From: Gammaproteobacteria bacterium
GTDB taxonomy: Bacteria; Pseudomonadota; Gammaproteobacteria; Steroidobacterales; GCA-2729495
Assembly (NCBI GenBank): GCA_028285245.1
Contig: JANQPY010000063.1
Span: 1-56,513, forward strand
Direction: 5' to 3'
Length of the DNA: 56,513 nt
Numbering within the stretch: the stretch's first letter is position 1; every line of letters begins with the position of its first letter. Below the pieces are notes generated by a model. It was given only the letters and a program-made list of their open reading frames with translations. It was not told the origin of the DNA and did no database searches. Below, piece by piece: positions 8,557 through 15,798 of this stretch. Both the position numbers and the translations under genes were made by a program.

Positions 8557-9693
8557 ATGGCACTGACCATTGGCGTGGTAACTGAAACCGCGCCGGGCGA
8601 AACACGCGTCGCCTTGGTGCCCGAGGTGCTGAAGAAGCTCATTGCAGCTGACGCCCGAGTCGTGATCCAGGCTGGAGCCGGCCTGAAAGCGCGCCTGCCC
8701 GACAGCGATTTCGACGGCGCTGAAATCGTTGCAGACGGCGCGGCGGTACTCGCAGCAGCCGACCTGCTTTTCAAGGTTCAGCCACCTACCGTTGAGGAGT
8801 TGGCGGCGCTCAAGGACGACGCAGTGGTCGTGGGCTTTTTGCAGCCACACCGTCAGCAGGAAATGATCGAAAAGTTGTGTGAACGGCGCATGACCAGCCT
8901 CGCAATGGAACTGGTACCCCGCATTTCACGCGCGCAGTCGATGGATGCCCTGTCGTCCCAGGCGGCGGTTGCCGGCTACAAAGCCGTATTGATCGGCGCT
9001 GCGGCGCTGGACAAATTTATGCCGATGCTCACCACCGCGGCGGGCACGATACGGCCGGCCCAGGCGCTGGTGATCGGTGCTGGCGTGGCTGGCCTGCAGG
9101 CGATCGCGACCGCCAGGCGCCTGGGCGCAGTGGTAGAGGGCTTCGACGTTCGCAGCGCAACGAAAGAACAAGTCGAGTCACTCGGCGCCAAGTTTGTCGA
9201 CACAGGCGTATCGGCGGAAGGTGAAGGCGGGTACGCGCGCGAACTGACCGACGAAGAGCAGGCCAAACAAAAGGCCGTGCTGGACGATCACATTGCGAAG
9301 GCGGACTTGGTGATTTCCACCGCCGCGGTGCCCGGCAAACCGGCACCGCGCATTATCGACAAAGCCGGCGTAGAGCGGATGAAGCCCGGCGCGGTGATCG
9401 TCGATCTGGGCGCGGAAAGCGGTGGCAACTGCGAACTGACCGAGGCTGGCAAGACCATCGAACATCAGGGCGTGGTGATTATTGGGCCAGAGAATCTCTC
9501 GGCCACCGTGTCACGCCATGCCAGCGAAATGTACGCCCGCAACCTGCTCAACCTGATGCAGCCGGCGCTGGTCGATGGCGAGCTGAAGATTGACTGGGAA
9601 GATGAGGTGTTCGCCGGCACCGTGCTTACCCGCGACGGCGAGATTTGCCACGCGCCGACGCGCGCCGCACTGCGAGGAGCTGACGATGATTGA
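8557..9693 (+). CDS. pntAA: NAD(P) transhydrogenase subunit alpha 1 (soluble NAD-binding part)
   Basis: Peripheral dI domain of proton-translocating transhydrogenase, which binds NAD(H) and exchanges hydride with NADP(H) on PntB, driven by proton motive force. It is 378 residues from ATG 8557; GGGGAG lies just upstream and the protein begins MALTIGVVTETAPGETRVAL. A further in-frame ATG at 8488 has no such site and adds residues not seen in the family. The Rossmann motif VIGAGVAGLQAIATARRLGA and the mobile-loop region (around FVDTGVSAEGEGGYARELTD) are visible. It overlaps pntAB by 8 nt. The alpha subunit is split into two genes as in Rhodospirillum, not fused as in E. coli PntA. Confidence 0.97.
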   Translation: MALTIGVVTETAPGETRVALVPEVLKKLIAADARVVIQAGAGLKARLPDSDFDGAEIVADGAAVLAAADLLFKVQPPTVEELAALKDDAVVVGFLQPHRQQEMIEKLCERRMTSLAMELVPRISRAQSMDALSSQAAVAGYKAVLIGAAALDKFMPMLTTAAGTIRPAQALVIGAGVAGLQAIATARRLGAVVEGFDVRSATKEQVESLGAKFVDTGVSAEGEGGYARELTDEEQAKQKAVLDDHIAKADLVISTAAVPGKPAPRIIDKAGVERMKPGAVIVDLGAESGGNCELTEAGKTIEHQGVVIIGPENLSATVSRHASEMYARNLLNLMQPALVDGELKIDWEDEVFAGTVLTRDGEICHAPTRAALRGADDD

Positions 9694-9985
9694 GCTAAGC
9701 GGTTTCGCGGCCTTGTACATATTTATGTTGGCCGCCTTTACGGGTTACGAGGTCATCGCCAAGGTCCCTGCGATTCTGCATACACCGCTGATGTCCGGAT
9801 CCAATTTCGTGCACGGCATCGTGCTGGTTGGCGCGATGGTTGCCTTAGGCAAGGCAGACACCTTTATTACCGAACTCATCGGCTTCATTGGTGTTGTTCT
9901 GGCGGCGGGCAACGCCGTAGGTGGTTACGTCGTCACGGAGCGCATGCTCGAGATGTTCCGCACCAGCGGGGAGAAGCGCTCGTGA
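9686..9985 (+). CDS. pntAB: NAD(P) transhydrogenase subunit alpha 2 (membrane part)
   Basis: Small membrane subunit, 99 residues, supplying the first transmembrane helices of the dII proton channel (LSGFAALYIFMLAAFTGYEV, then LVGAMVALG and LIGFIGVVLAAGNAVGGYVV). The start is ATG 9686, preceded by GAGGAG at 9674-9679 and overlapping the end of pntAA by 8 nt. A longer upstream frame in the same phase only shadows pntAA. Its stop overlaps the pntB start as GTGA. It corresponds to the C-terminal third of fused PntA proteins. Confidence 0.96.
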   Translation: MIELSGFAALYIFMLAAFTGYEVIAKVPAILHTPLMSGSNFVHGIVLVGAMVALGKADTFITELIGFIGVVLAAGNAVGGYVVTERMLEMFRTSGEKRS

Positions 9986-11364
9986 GTGGCTCAGCGGGTG
10001 GACTGCTGATCCAGGTCAGCTACTTCGCTGCGGCCTTCCTGTTCATCATGGGGCTAAAGCGCATGAGCAGCCCCGTCACCGCAGCCAGCGGCATCAAATG
10101 GGCCGGCGTTGGCATGCTGGTAGCCACGGTCATCACGTTTGCCTACCCGGGCATGCACAACTACGTGCTGATCACCGTGGGCATTTTCGTCGGCGGCATA
10201 CTCGCCTGGTGGACCGGCAAGCGGGTCGCTATGACCGACATGCCGCAGATGATTGCCCTGTACAACGGCATGGGCGGCGGTGCCGCCGCGGCCATCTCAG
10301 CCATTGAACTGATCCGCGGTGTTGATCACGGTCCCGTCATTCAAACGCTCGCGGTCTTGGGCGGGCTGATCGGGTCGGTGTCGTTTTCCGGCAGCCTCAT
10401 TGCCTATGGGAAGCTGCAGGGACTCATTCGCAAAGACTGGCGCTTCACCGGTCAGAATCTGGCCAACCTGGGTCTGCTGGCTGCCGTCGCGCTGCTCGGC
10501 ATCGCGCTGGTTTCCGGCGGTGGTGGCAGCGGTTTCACGATCTTCCTGTTCTTCCTGCTTGCGTTTGTTTTGGGCGTGACCATGACGCTGCCCATCGGCG
10601 GCGCCGATATGCCCGTTGTGATTTCCCTTTACAACGCGCTGACCGGTCTAGCTGTCGGCTTCGAAGGATTCGTGCTTAGTAACGCCGCAATGATTATTGC
10701 CGGCACAGTGGTGGGGTCTGCTGGCAGCCTGCTAACTCAGCTCATGGCCAAGGCGATGAACCGCTCGCTGGCTAATGTGTTGTTCAGTGGCTTTGGTGGC
10801 ACGGCCGTTGGCGAACAAGCCGCCACGGGCGGCAGCATGAAGGCCATCGAAGCCAACGATGCCGGCATCATGATGGCGTTTGCCGAGAAAGTGCTCATCG
10901 TGCCGGGCTACGGCATGGCGGTCGCTCAGGCACAGCACAAGATATGGGAACTCTGTCAGCTCCTGCAGGAGCGCAACGTTAAGGTGAAGTTCGCAATTCA
11001 TCCCGTCGCGGGTCGTATGCCTGGTCACATGAACGTGCTGCTGGCAGAGGCGGGTGTGCCCTACGACATCATCTACGATGAAGACGAAATTAACGCGGAG
11101 TTCGAAACTGCCGACGTCGCTTTGGTCATCGGTGCAAATGACGTCGTAAATCCCGTCGCGCGCTCCGATCCGTCCAGCCCGATCTTCGGCATGCCGATTC
11201 TCAACGCTGACAAGGCGAGGAACTGTATCGTCGTGAAACGCGGCCAGGGCGCTGGTTTCTCAGGTATTGAGAATGCGCTGTTCTTTCTGGATAACACGCG
11301 CATGCTGTACGGTGACGGTCAGGCCGTCGCCGCTGAGCTGATTCAAGCCGTCAAGGAACTCTAG
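9982..11364 (+). CDS. pntB: NAD(P) transhydrogenase subunit beta
   Basis: Integral membrane subunit, 460 residues from GTG 9982 (4-nt GTGA overlap with pntAB). The N-terminal two thirds hold many transmembrane helices, including LITVGIFVGGILAWWTGKRV and AAVALLGIALVSGGGGSGFT. The C-terminal about 180 residues form the NADP-binding dIII domain, with the marker sequences VPGYGMAVAQAQHKIWEL, HPVAGRMPGHMNVLLAEAGV and VIGANDVVNPVA. It completes the transhydrogenase, a main source of NADPH for biosynthesis and for the glutathione reductase encoded later in the window. Confidence 0.97.
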   Translation: MSGSAGGLLIQVSYFAAAFLFIMGLKRMSSPVTAASGIKWAGVGMLVATVITFAYPGMHNYVLITVGIFVGGILAWWTGKRVAMTDMPQMIALYNGMGGGAAAAISAIELIRGVDHGPVIQTLAVLGGLIGSVSFSGSLIAYGKLQGLIRKDWRFTGQNLANLGLLAAVALLGIALVSGGGGSGFTIFLFFLLAFVLGVTMTLPIGGADMPVVISLYNALTGLAVGFEGFVLSNAAMIIAGTVVGSAGSLLTQLMAKAMNRSLANVLFSGFGGTAVGEQAATGGSMKAIEANDAGIMMAFAEKVLIVPGYGMAVAQAQHKIWELCQLLQERNVKVKFAIHPVAGRMPGHMNVLLAEAGVPYDIIYDEDEINAEFETADVALVIGANDVVNPVARSDPSSPIFGMPILNADKARNCIVVKRGQGAGFSGIENALFFLDNTRMLYGDGQAVAAELIQAVKEL

Positions 11365-11369
11365 AGCGC

Positions 11370-11384
11370 GGCACGCTGCGTGCC
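11370..11384. terminator. Short hairpin between convergent pntB and DUF3106 genes
   Basis: A perfect inverted repeat of two 7-base arms around one central base (GGCACGC T GCGTGCC) fills most of the 20-bp gap between two convergent genes. It has no long T tract on either strand, so it is only a weak terminator candidate. The position suggests use from both sides. Confidence 0.4.
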
Positions 11385-11858
11385 TTACCGGTTTTGCTGC
11401 AGACGGCGCTGCCGTTCCTGCTGAAGCCGCTGCCGCTGCTCGGGCGTGAGCCGCATCCAGCGCTGACGGATCTTCTGGCGCTGGTCAGGGGACAGACGAC
11501 GAAAGCGCTGAAACTGCTGGCGCACGCGCTGCTTGTCTGCCGGATCCATGCTCTGGAAACGCTGGAACTGTTCCCGCAGATTCTGGCGCTGCTCCGGCGT
11601 TAGCTGCTGCCATCGCTGGAAGCGTCCGCGGGCCCTGTCGCGCTGTTCGGGCGATAGCGCCAGCCAACGCTCGCTCCCGGCAGCCAGACGGGCCTGCTGC
11701 GCAGGTGCGAGGTTGGACCAGCCGGCCTCAGCGCCACTCAGCAGCGCTTGTTGCTCGGATGAGAGCGACTCCCAGGCAAGCGGTTCCTGTGCCGGGGCCG
11801 GGCCGGCCAGCAAAAGCATCAGCACGGCGCTGAGCAGCAGATGCCGGCTAGTCTTCAT
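11385..11858 (-). CDS. Secreted DUF3106-type protein with LTPEQR repeats
   Basis: Exported basic protein of 157 residues starting at ATG 11858; AGGAG lies 7 nt upstream, whereas a longer frame to 12044 only shadows the neighbour. A signal peptide (MKTSRHLLLSAVLMLLLAGPAPA) is followed by about seven repeats of roughly 18 residues, each opening with a form of L-(S/T/A)-P-E-Q-R: LSSEQQ, LAPAQQ, LSPEQR, LTPEQR, MDPADK, LSPDQR, LTPEQR. They become rich in Arg and Gln towards the C-terminus (QRLQQERQRRLQQNR). DUF3106 proteins usually sit behind an ECF sigma gene as here. The LTxxQ-like motif recalls Spy/CpxP periplasmic chaperones, but that is only a resemblance. Confidence 0.85.
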   Translation of the reverse strand: MKTSRHLLLSAVLMLLLAGPAPAQEPLAWESLSSEQQALLSGAEAGWSNLAPAQQARLAAGSERWLALSPEQRDRARGRFQRWQQLTPEQRQNLREQFQRFQSMDPADKQRVRQQFQRFRRLSPDQRQKIRQRWMRLTPEQRQRLQQERQRRLQQNR

Positions 11859-12057
11859 CCTCGTGCTCCTCTGATGGCGGCTCGGGCGCCACTTGCCCGG
11901 CAATCTCGGCAGGAAAGTCGTCAAAAAACTCGCTCCATTCGCTGTCAGCTTCCAGCGCCAGAAACTCCAGAAACTCCAGTTCAGGTTCCGGCGCCGTGGA
12001 CGCCGCCAGAAGCGTGCCGGCAAGCAACCATCCGGCTCCACCACCCGACACCGTCAA
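11848..12057 (-). CDS. Small acidic membrane-type protein of the ECF operon
   Basis: Protein of 69 residues with one short hydrophobic N-terminal segment (GWLLAGTLLAAST) and a strongly acidic remainder (PELEFLEFLALEADSEWSEFF and a tail EEHEDED). Family not recognised. It is supported as a gene by tight packing: its ATG overlaps the stop of the preceding gene as ATGA (12054-12057) and its end overlaps the start of the DUF3106 gene by 11 nt. Its charge is opposite to that of the basic repeat protein that follows, so a direct contact is possible (inference). Confidence 0.7.
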   Translation of the reverse strand: MTVSGGGAGWLLAGTLLAASTAPEPELEFLEFLALEADSEWSEFFDDFPAEIAGQVAPEPPSEEHEDED

Positions 12058-12452
12058 CCCTGCTGACCCGTGCCTGCAGACTCCGCAGCCATCCAGGCAA
12101 AAAACTCCAGGTCTTCGAGCATCTCCAGATCTTCCTCGCCGAGCAGTAGCTCCAGATCCGGCGCCGCCGCGACGCCGGGAAGTGCCGGCCCCGCGGGAGG
12201 CAAAGTGTCAGGGCTCTCCACGACTTGCCAGACGCCGAAGGCAACCACGCCAAGCGTTGCGGCGGCCAGCCACCCTGGCGCGCCGAACGGTCGGCGCCCA
12301 GCAGATGCAGCGGGCATTGAGGCCAATGCCGCTTGCCTGGCCTGATTCAAACGCGAGCGGGTCGCCGCATCGAGTTCATCGGCGCCTGCCCGCAGGCGCT
12401 TGCCCGCAGCTTGCGCAAACTCGCGGTCTTGCCTGTTTAGATCGTCCGTCAT
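12054..12452 (-). CDS. DUF3619-like putative anti-sigma protein
   Basis: Protein of 132 residues. The N-terminal about 50 residues are a helical, charged cytoplasmic part (REFAQAAGKRLRAGADELDA, RSRLNQARQAAL) like that of DUF3619 proteins. One transmembrane helix follows (about 60-77, PGWLAAATLGVVAFGVWQVV). The outer part ends in an acidic stretch (DLELLLGEEDLEMLEDLEFF). It overlaps the sigma factor gene by 4 nt (12449-12452) and the next small gene by 4 nt. Position and topology suggest it holds the ECF sigma factor at the membrane. Confidence 0.75.
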   Translation of the reverse strand: MTDDLNRQDREFAQAAGKRLRAGADELDAATRSRLNQARQAALASMPAASAGRRPFGAPGWLAAATLGVVAFGVWQVVESPDTLPPAGPALPGVAAAPDLELLLGEEDLEMLEDLEFFAWMAAESAGTGQQG

Positions 12453-13063
12453 GGCCAGTGCTCTCCCAGTGCTTCACGGAGGCTATGCACGGCGCGGGAA
12501 TAGTGCGTCTTCACGCTGCCGGCCGAGCAGCCCATCGCACTGGCTGTATCGGCAACGTTCAACCCCTCCACGGAACGCAACAGAAAGGCCTCTCGCTGCC
12601 GACTCGGCAACGCTGCGACAGCCGACTCAAGCGTTCGTAGTGTGCGGCCAACAGCAGCCTGGTGCTCCGGTTCTTCCTGATACCGCTCGGGTGCCTGCGT
12701 AATTGGATCGGCATAGCCATCTTCGGGCAGCCGGCTACGGTCAAGCCAGCCGAATACCTTCCGGCGCACGGTGAGTCGACGCTGATGATCCCGGATACGG
12801 TTTTGCAAAATACGATAGAACAGCGGCGCCCATTCGCTTGTGGGCCGCCGGGAATAACTGCGTACCAAACGGATCATTGCATCCTGAACGATGTCCAACG
12901 CATCATCGGCATCGCGCACGGCCAGCAACGCAACGCGAAACGCCCGCCGTTCAACGTCCGCAAGGAACTGATCCATCCGGCGCCGCTCGGCTGATGCATC
13001 CGATCCTGGTTTGGCATCCGAGCTGGTGTCATCCGGCGTTAGGGACAAGGCAGCGAACTCCAT
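12449..13063 (-). CDS. ECF-type RNA polymerase sigma factor (second of two)
   Basis: Sigma-70 family ECF sigma factor, 204 residues. Region 2 lies at about 30-105 (FLADVERRAFRVALLAVRDA, DALDIVQDAMIRLVRSY, PLFYRILQNRIRDHQRR). Region 4 lies at about 145-195 (AVAALPSRQREAFLLRSVEG, LNVADTASAMGCSAGSVKTH). It resembles the sigma factors found with DUF3619 and DUF3106 genes. It opens a four-gene minus-strand operon with overlaps at every junction. Its promoter must lie in the unusual AT-rich region 13064-13423, shared with divergent priA. Confidence 0.95.
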   Translation of the reverse strand: MEFAALSLTPDDTSSDAKPGSDASAERRRMDQFLADVERRAFRVALLAVRDADDALDIVQDAMIRLVRSYSRRPTSEWAPLFYRILQNRIRDHQRRLTVRRKVFGWLDRSRLPEDGYADPITQAPERYQEEPEHQAAVGRTLRTLESAVAALPSRQREAFLLRSVEGLNVADTASAMGCSAGSVKTHYSRAVHSLREALGEHWP

Positions 13064-13423
13064 TTAGCGCCTCGCGTGCATGGTTGCGTCCTCAATCTGA
13101 GCCGCACTGCTTGCGGCCATATAAGGCAATATAACGAGCCTGCGGAAGAGCGGTTGACAGCTTTTGGGGCCGGGGAGCTGGAGCATTTATACACACGACT
13201 CTCTCCGTGGCGAGGCCTTAGCGCCCATTGACTGTTGAGAATTTATATTAGCTTTTTAAGTCTTTCTTTTAATTAATATTAGAGAATTAGATCAAAATTT
13301 GACCAACCGCTTGAAGCAACCGCCCCCACTGACGTTTCGGCCTCTTGGACCCACGCTTTCCACAGACTTATCCACAGAAAATGTGGACAAGCCGCGCGGC
13401 AGCATTCGGCCTTGGCATTCAGC
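13064..13423. other. Candidate replication origin / DnaA-box region between ECF sigma and priA
   Basis: This 360-bp stretch has no plausible gene. Bases 13235-13300 are about 17% GC, in sharp contrast to the GC-rich surroundings. Around this tract lie two perfect DnaA boxes of the form TTATNCACA on the plus strand (TTATACACA at 13187-13195 and TTATCCACA at 13368-13376). A one-mismatch box TTGTCCACA lies on the minus strand at 13382-13390, forming an inverted pair with the second across 5 bp. Two weaker matches (13356-13364 plus strand; TTCTCAACA on the minus strand near 13234-13242) are also there. The flanking genes diverge. An unwinding element next to DnaA boxes is the plan of bacterial oriC; a DnaA-regulated promoter for priA is the main alternative. 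Confidence 0.5.
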
Positions 13424-15637
13424 ATGAGCGACGGGTCCGGGGCCCGGCCCGCCATCATTCAGGTCGCACTGCCCGCACCGCTCATGCGGACTTTCGATTA
13501 CCGGCCGCCGGAGACCCATGTCCCACTGCAGGCGGGGCAACGGGTGCGGGTACCGTTTGGCCGGACTCGCAAGGTGGGCGTGATCATGGGGACGGCCGAC
13601 CACACCAGTGTGCCGCCAAAGAAGCTTCGCGCGGCCGAGGCACTATTGGATGAGCAACCGCTGCTGGACCAGTCGCTGCGCGAACTGCTCGCCTGGGCCG
13701 CGCATTACTACCACTATCCGCTTGGCGAAGTGATCGCCGCCGCGCTTCCGGCCCAGCTACGCAAAGGTAGCGAACTGCCTTGCGCCGCGGAACGCTGGCG
13801 CATTACGGCGGCCGGCCACTCGGTGGAAATCTCGGCCCTGGCGAAACGGGCGCGCGTGCAAGCCGCCATCATGGACGTGGCTCACGCGCATCGGCAGGGC
13901 TTTGGCCGGGAGCAACTGGCGGATCTGTCGGGCAGCTGGCGCAAGAGTTTGTCGCCGCTGATTGAGCAGGGGTGGCTGGAATCTATTCCAGGCTCGCTAT
14001 GGCCGAGTTCAGCGGAGAACCACCCATTACCGGGCCCGTCACTCAACACGCATCAACGCGCCGCCGTTGAGGCCATCCATGGCACTAAGGGATATGCGGC
14101 GTTTCTCCTTGACGGCGTCACCGGCAGCGGCAAAACGGAGGTTTACCTAGCCTGCATTAAGGAGCAGCTTGCTGCGGGTAGGCAAAGCCTTGTGCTGGTG
14201 CCCGAAATCGGCCTCACACCGCAACTGGTCATGCGCTTCAGAGAGCGGCTAGGCCTGGAGGTTGCGGTGCTGCACTCGGGCCTGAGCGATGGCGACCGGC
14301 TCCTGGCCTGGGCCGCTGCCGCGGACGGCTCAGCCCAGGTCATCCTCGGCACACGGTCGGCGGTGTTCACGCCTCTCGCGCGCCCCGGACTGCTCATTGT
14401 GGATGAGGAACACGATCCATCGCTCAAACAGCAAGATGGCTTCCGCTACTCCGCCAGAGATCTCGCGGTATCGCGAGCTGCCCGCTTGCGTGTCCCGATT
14501 GTCCTCGGCTCGGCCACGCCGGCGTTCGAATCGTTAGACAACGTAGCCGGTAGTCGTTACACGCGGCTGGAGCTGCCGCATCGTCCAGGCGCTTCTAAAC
14601 CGCCCAGCTTCCGGCTGCTGGATATTTCCCGGCAGCCGACCCGCGAAGGCCTGAGTCCGGCGCTGGAAGAATCGATAGGTCAGCACCTGGCCGACGACGG
14701 ACAGGTACTGGTCTATCTGAACCGCCGTGGCTACGCGCCGGTGCTCATGTGCGCCGGCTGCGGCGAAGTCGCCGAATGCACTCGCTGCGACGCGCGCATG
14801 GTTGTTCATCGCAGTCAGGGGTACTTGGCCTGTCATCACTGCGGGGCACAGCGCGCCATACCGGAAAACTGCGAACACTGTGGCGACGTGCTCAGGCCCA
14901 TCGGTCAGGGAACCGAGCGGCTGGAGACCTACCTGCGCGAGCGGTTCCCCGAGCAGACGCTGGTACGCATTGACCGCGATACCACGCGCCGGCGCGGGGA
15001 AATCGAGCGCCGGCTGGAAACAGTCCGCAGCGGCGAAGCCCGCCTGCTGCTGGGTACCCAGATGCTCACAAAAGGTCACGACTTTCCCAACGTTACGCTG
15101 GTTGCCATCGTCGATGCTGACCAGGGGTTGTTCGGCACTGACTTTCGGGCGAGCGAACGACTCGCGCAAACCATTCTGCAGGTCGCAGGGCGCGCCGGCC
15201 GGGCGGAGCGCCCCGGCGAAGTCCTCATCCAAACTCTCTACCCACAGCACCCATTGCTGCAGGCACTGACCACCGAAGGCTACGCCGCGTTCGCTCAGAC
15301 CGCGCTGGCTGAGCGCCGCGATTCGGGCTGGCCGCCCGCCGGCTACCTTGCGCTGCTGCGCGCAGAGTCAACGGACCGCGAGGCGGTGTTCCGTTTCCTG
15401 CAGCAGGCCAATGAGGCCGCCGAACCGCTGGCGGGACCTGGGGTGTTGCGGTTGGGTCCGGCTCCCGCGCCGATGGAAAAGCGTCAGGGCCGCTATCGGG
15501 GACAGCTATTGATCAGAGCGGGCAAGCGAGGCGAGCTGCAAAACTTCCTGGGACCCTGGCGAGGATTGCTGGAAGGACTGCCGGCAGCCCGGCAGGCCCG
15601 CTGGTCTCTGGACATTGATCCCGTCGAGTTGTTTTAG
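13424..15637 (+). CDS. priA: Primosomal protein N' (PriA helicase)
   Basis: 3'-5' helicase that reloads the replisome at stalled forks, 737 residues from ATG 13424. Four more in-frame residues are reachable through a TTG at 13412, but the ATG (MSDGSGARPAIIQVALPAPL) is preferred. The N-terminal DNA-binding region contains the 3'BD part (MRTFDYRPPE). Walker A is GVTGSGKTEVYL, the DEEHD box is LLIVDEEHDPSLKQQDG, and the zinc-binding insertion has four CxxC pairs (CAGC, CTRC, CHHC, CEHC). Helicase motif V/VI regions (GTQMLTKGHDFPNVTLV, QVAGRAGRAERPGEV) are intact. It heads a plus-strand series with argS and lies beside the DnaA-box region. Confidence 0.98.
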   Translation: MSDGSGARPAIIQVALPAPLMRTFDYRPPETHVPLQAGQRVRVPFGRTRKVGVIMGTADHTSVPPKKLRAAEALLDEQPLLDQSLRELLAWAAHYYHYPLGEVIAAALPAQLRKGSELPCAAERWRITAAGHSVEISALAKRARVQAAIMDVAHAHRQGFGREQLADLSGSWRKSLSPLIEQGWLESIPGSLWPSSAENHPLPGPSLNTHQRAAVEAIHGTKGYAAFLLDGVTGSGKTEVYLACIKEQLAAGRQSLVLVPEIGLTPQLVMRFRERLGLEVAVLHSGLSDGDRLLAWAAAADGSAQVILGTRSAVFTPLARPGLLIVDEEHDPSLKQQDGFRYSARDLAVSRAARLRVPIVLGSATPAFESLDNVAGSRYTRLELPHRPGASKPPSFRLLDISRQPTREGLSPALEESIGQHLADDGQVLVYLNRRGYAPVLMCAGCGEVAECTRCDARMVVHRSQGYLACHHCGAQRAIPENCEHCGDVLRPIGQGTERLETYLRERFPEQTLVRIDRDTTRRRGEIERRLETVRSGEARLLLGTQMLTKGHDFPNVTLVAIVDADQGLFGTDFRASERLAQTILQVAGRAGRAERPGEVLIQTLYPQHPLLQALTTEGYAAFAQTALAERRDSGWPPAGYLALLRAESTDREAVFRFLQQANEAAEPLAGPGVLRLGPAPAPMEKRQGRYRGQLLIRAGKRGELQNFLGPWRGLLEGLPAARQARWSLDIDPVELF

Positions 15638-15798
15638 GCCCGCCGGTTGCGGTGAGTCGCGCTATGCGTCGCTCTGACTGATGAGGCGGCTTATCGTTGC
15701 GGCCCGGGCCGCCTCGTCTGGCAAGCGTCTGGTTATAGGGCCGCGCCAGCGGCTGTTAGAATTCGCCGTTTTTTGAGGGCACCGGCGTTTAATCCCGC

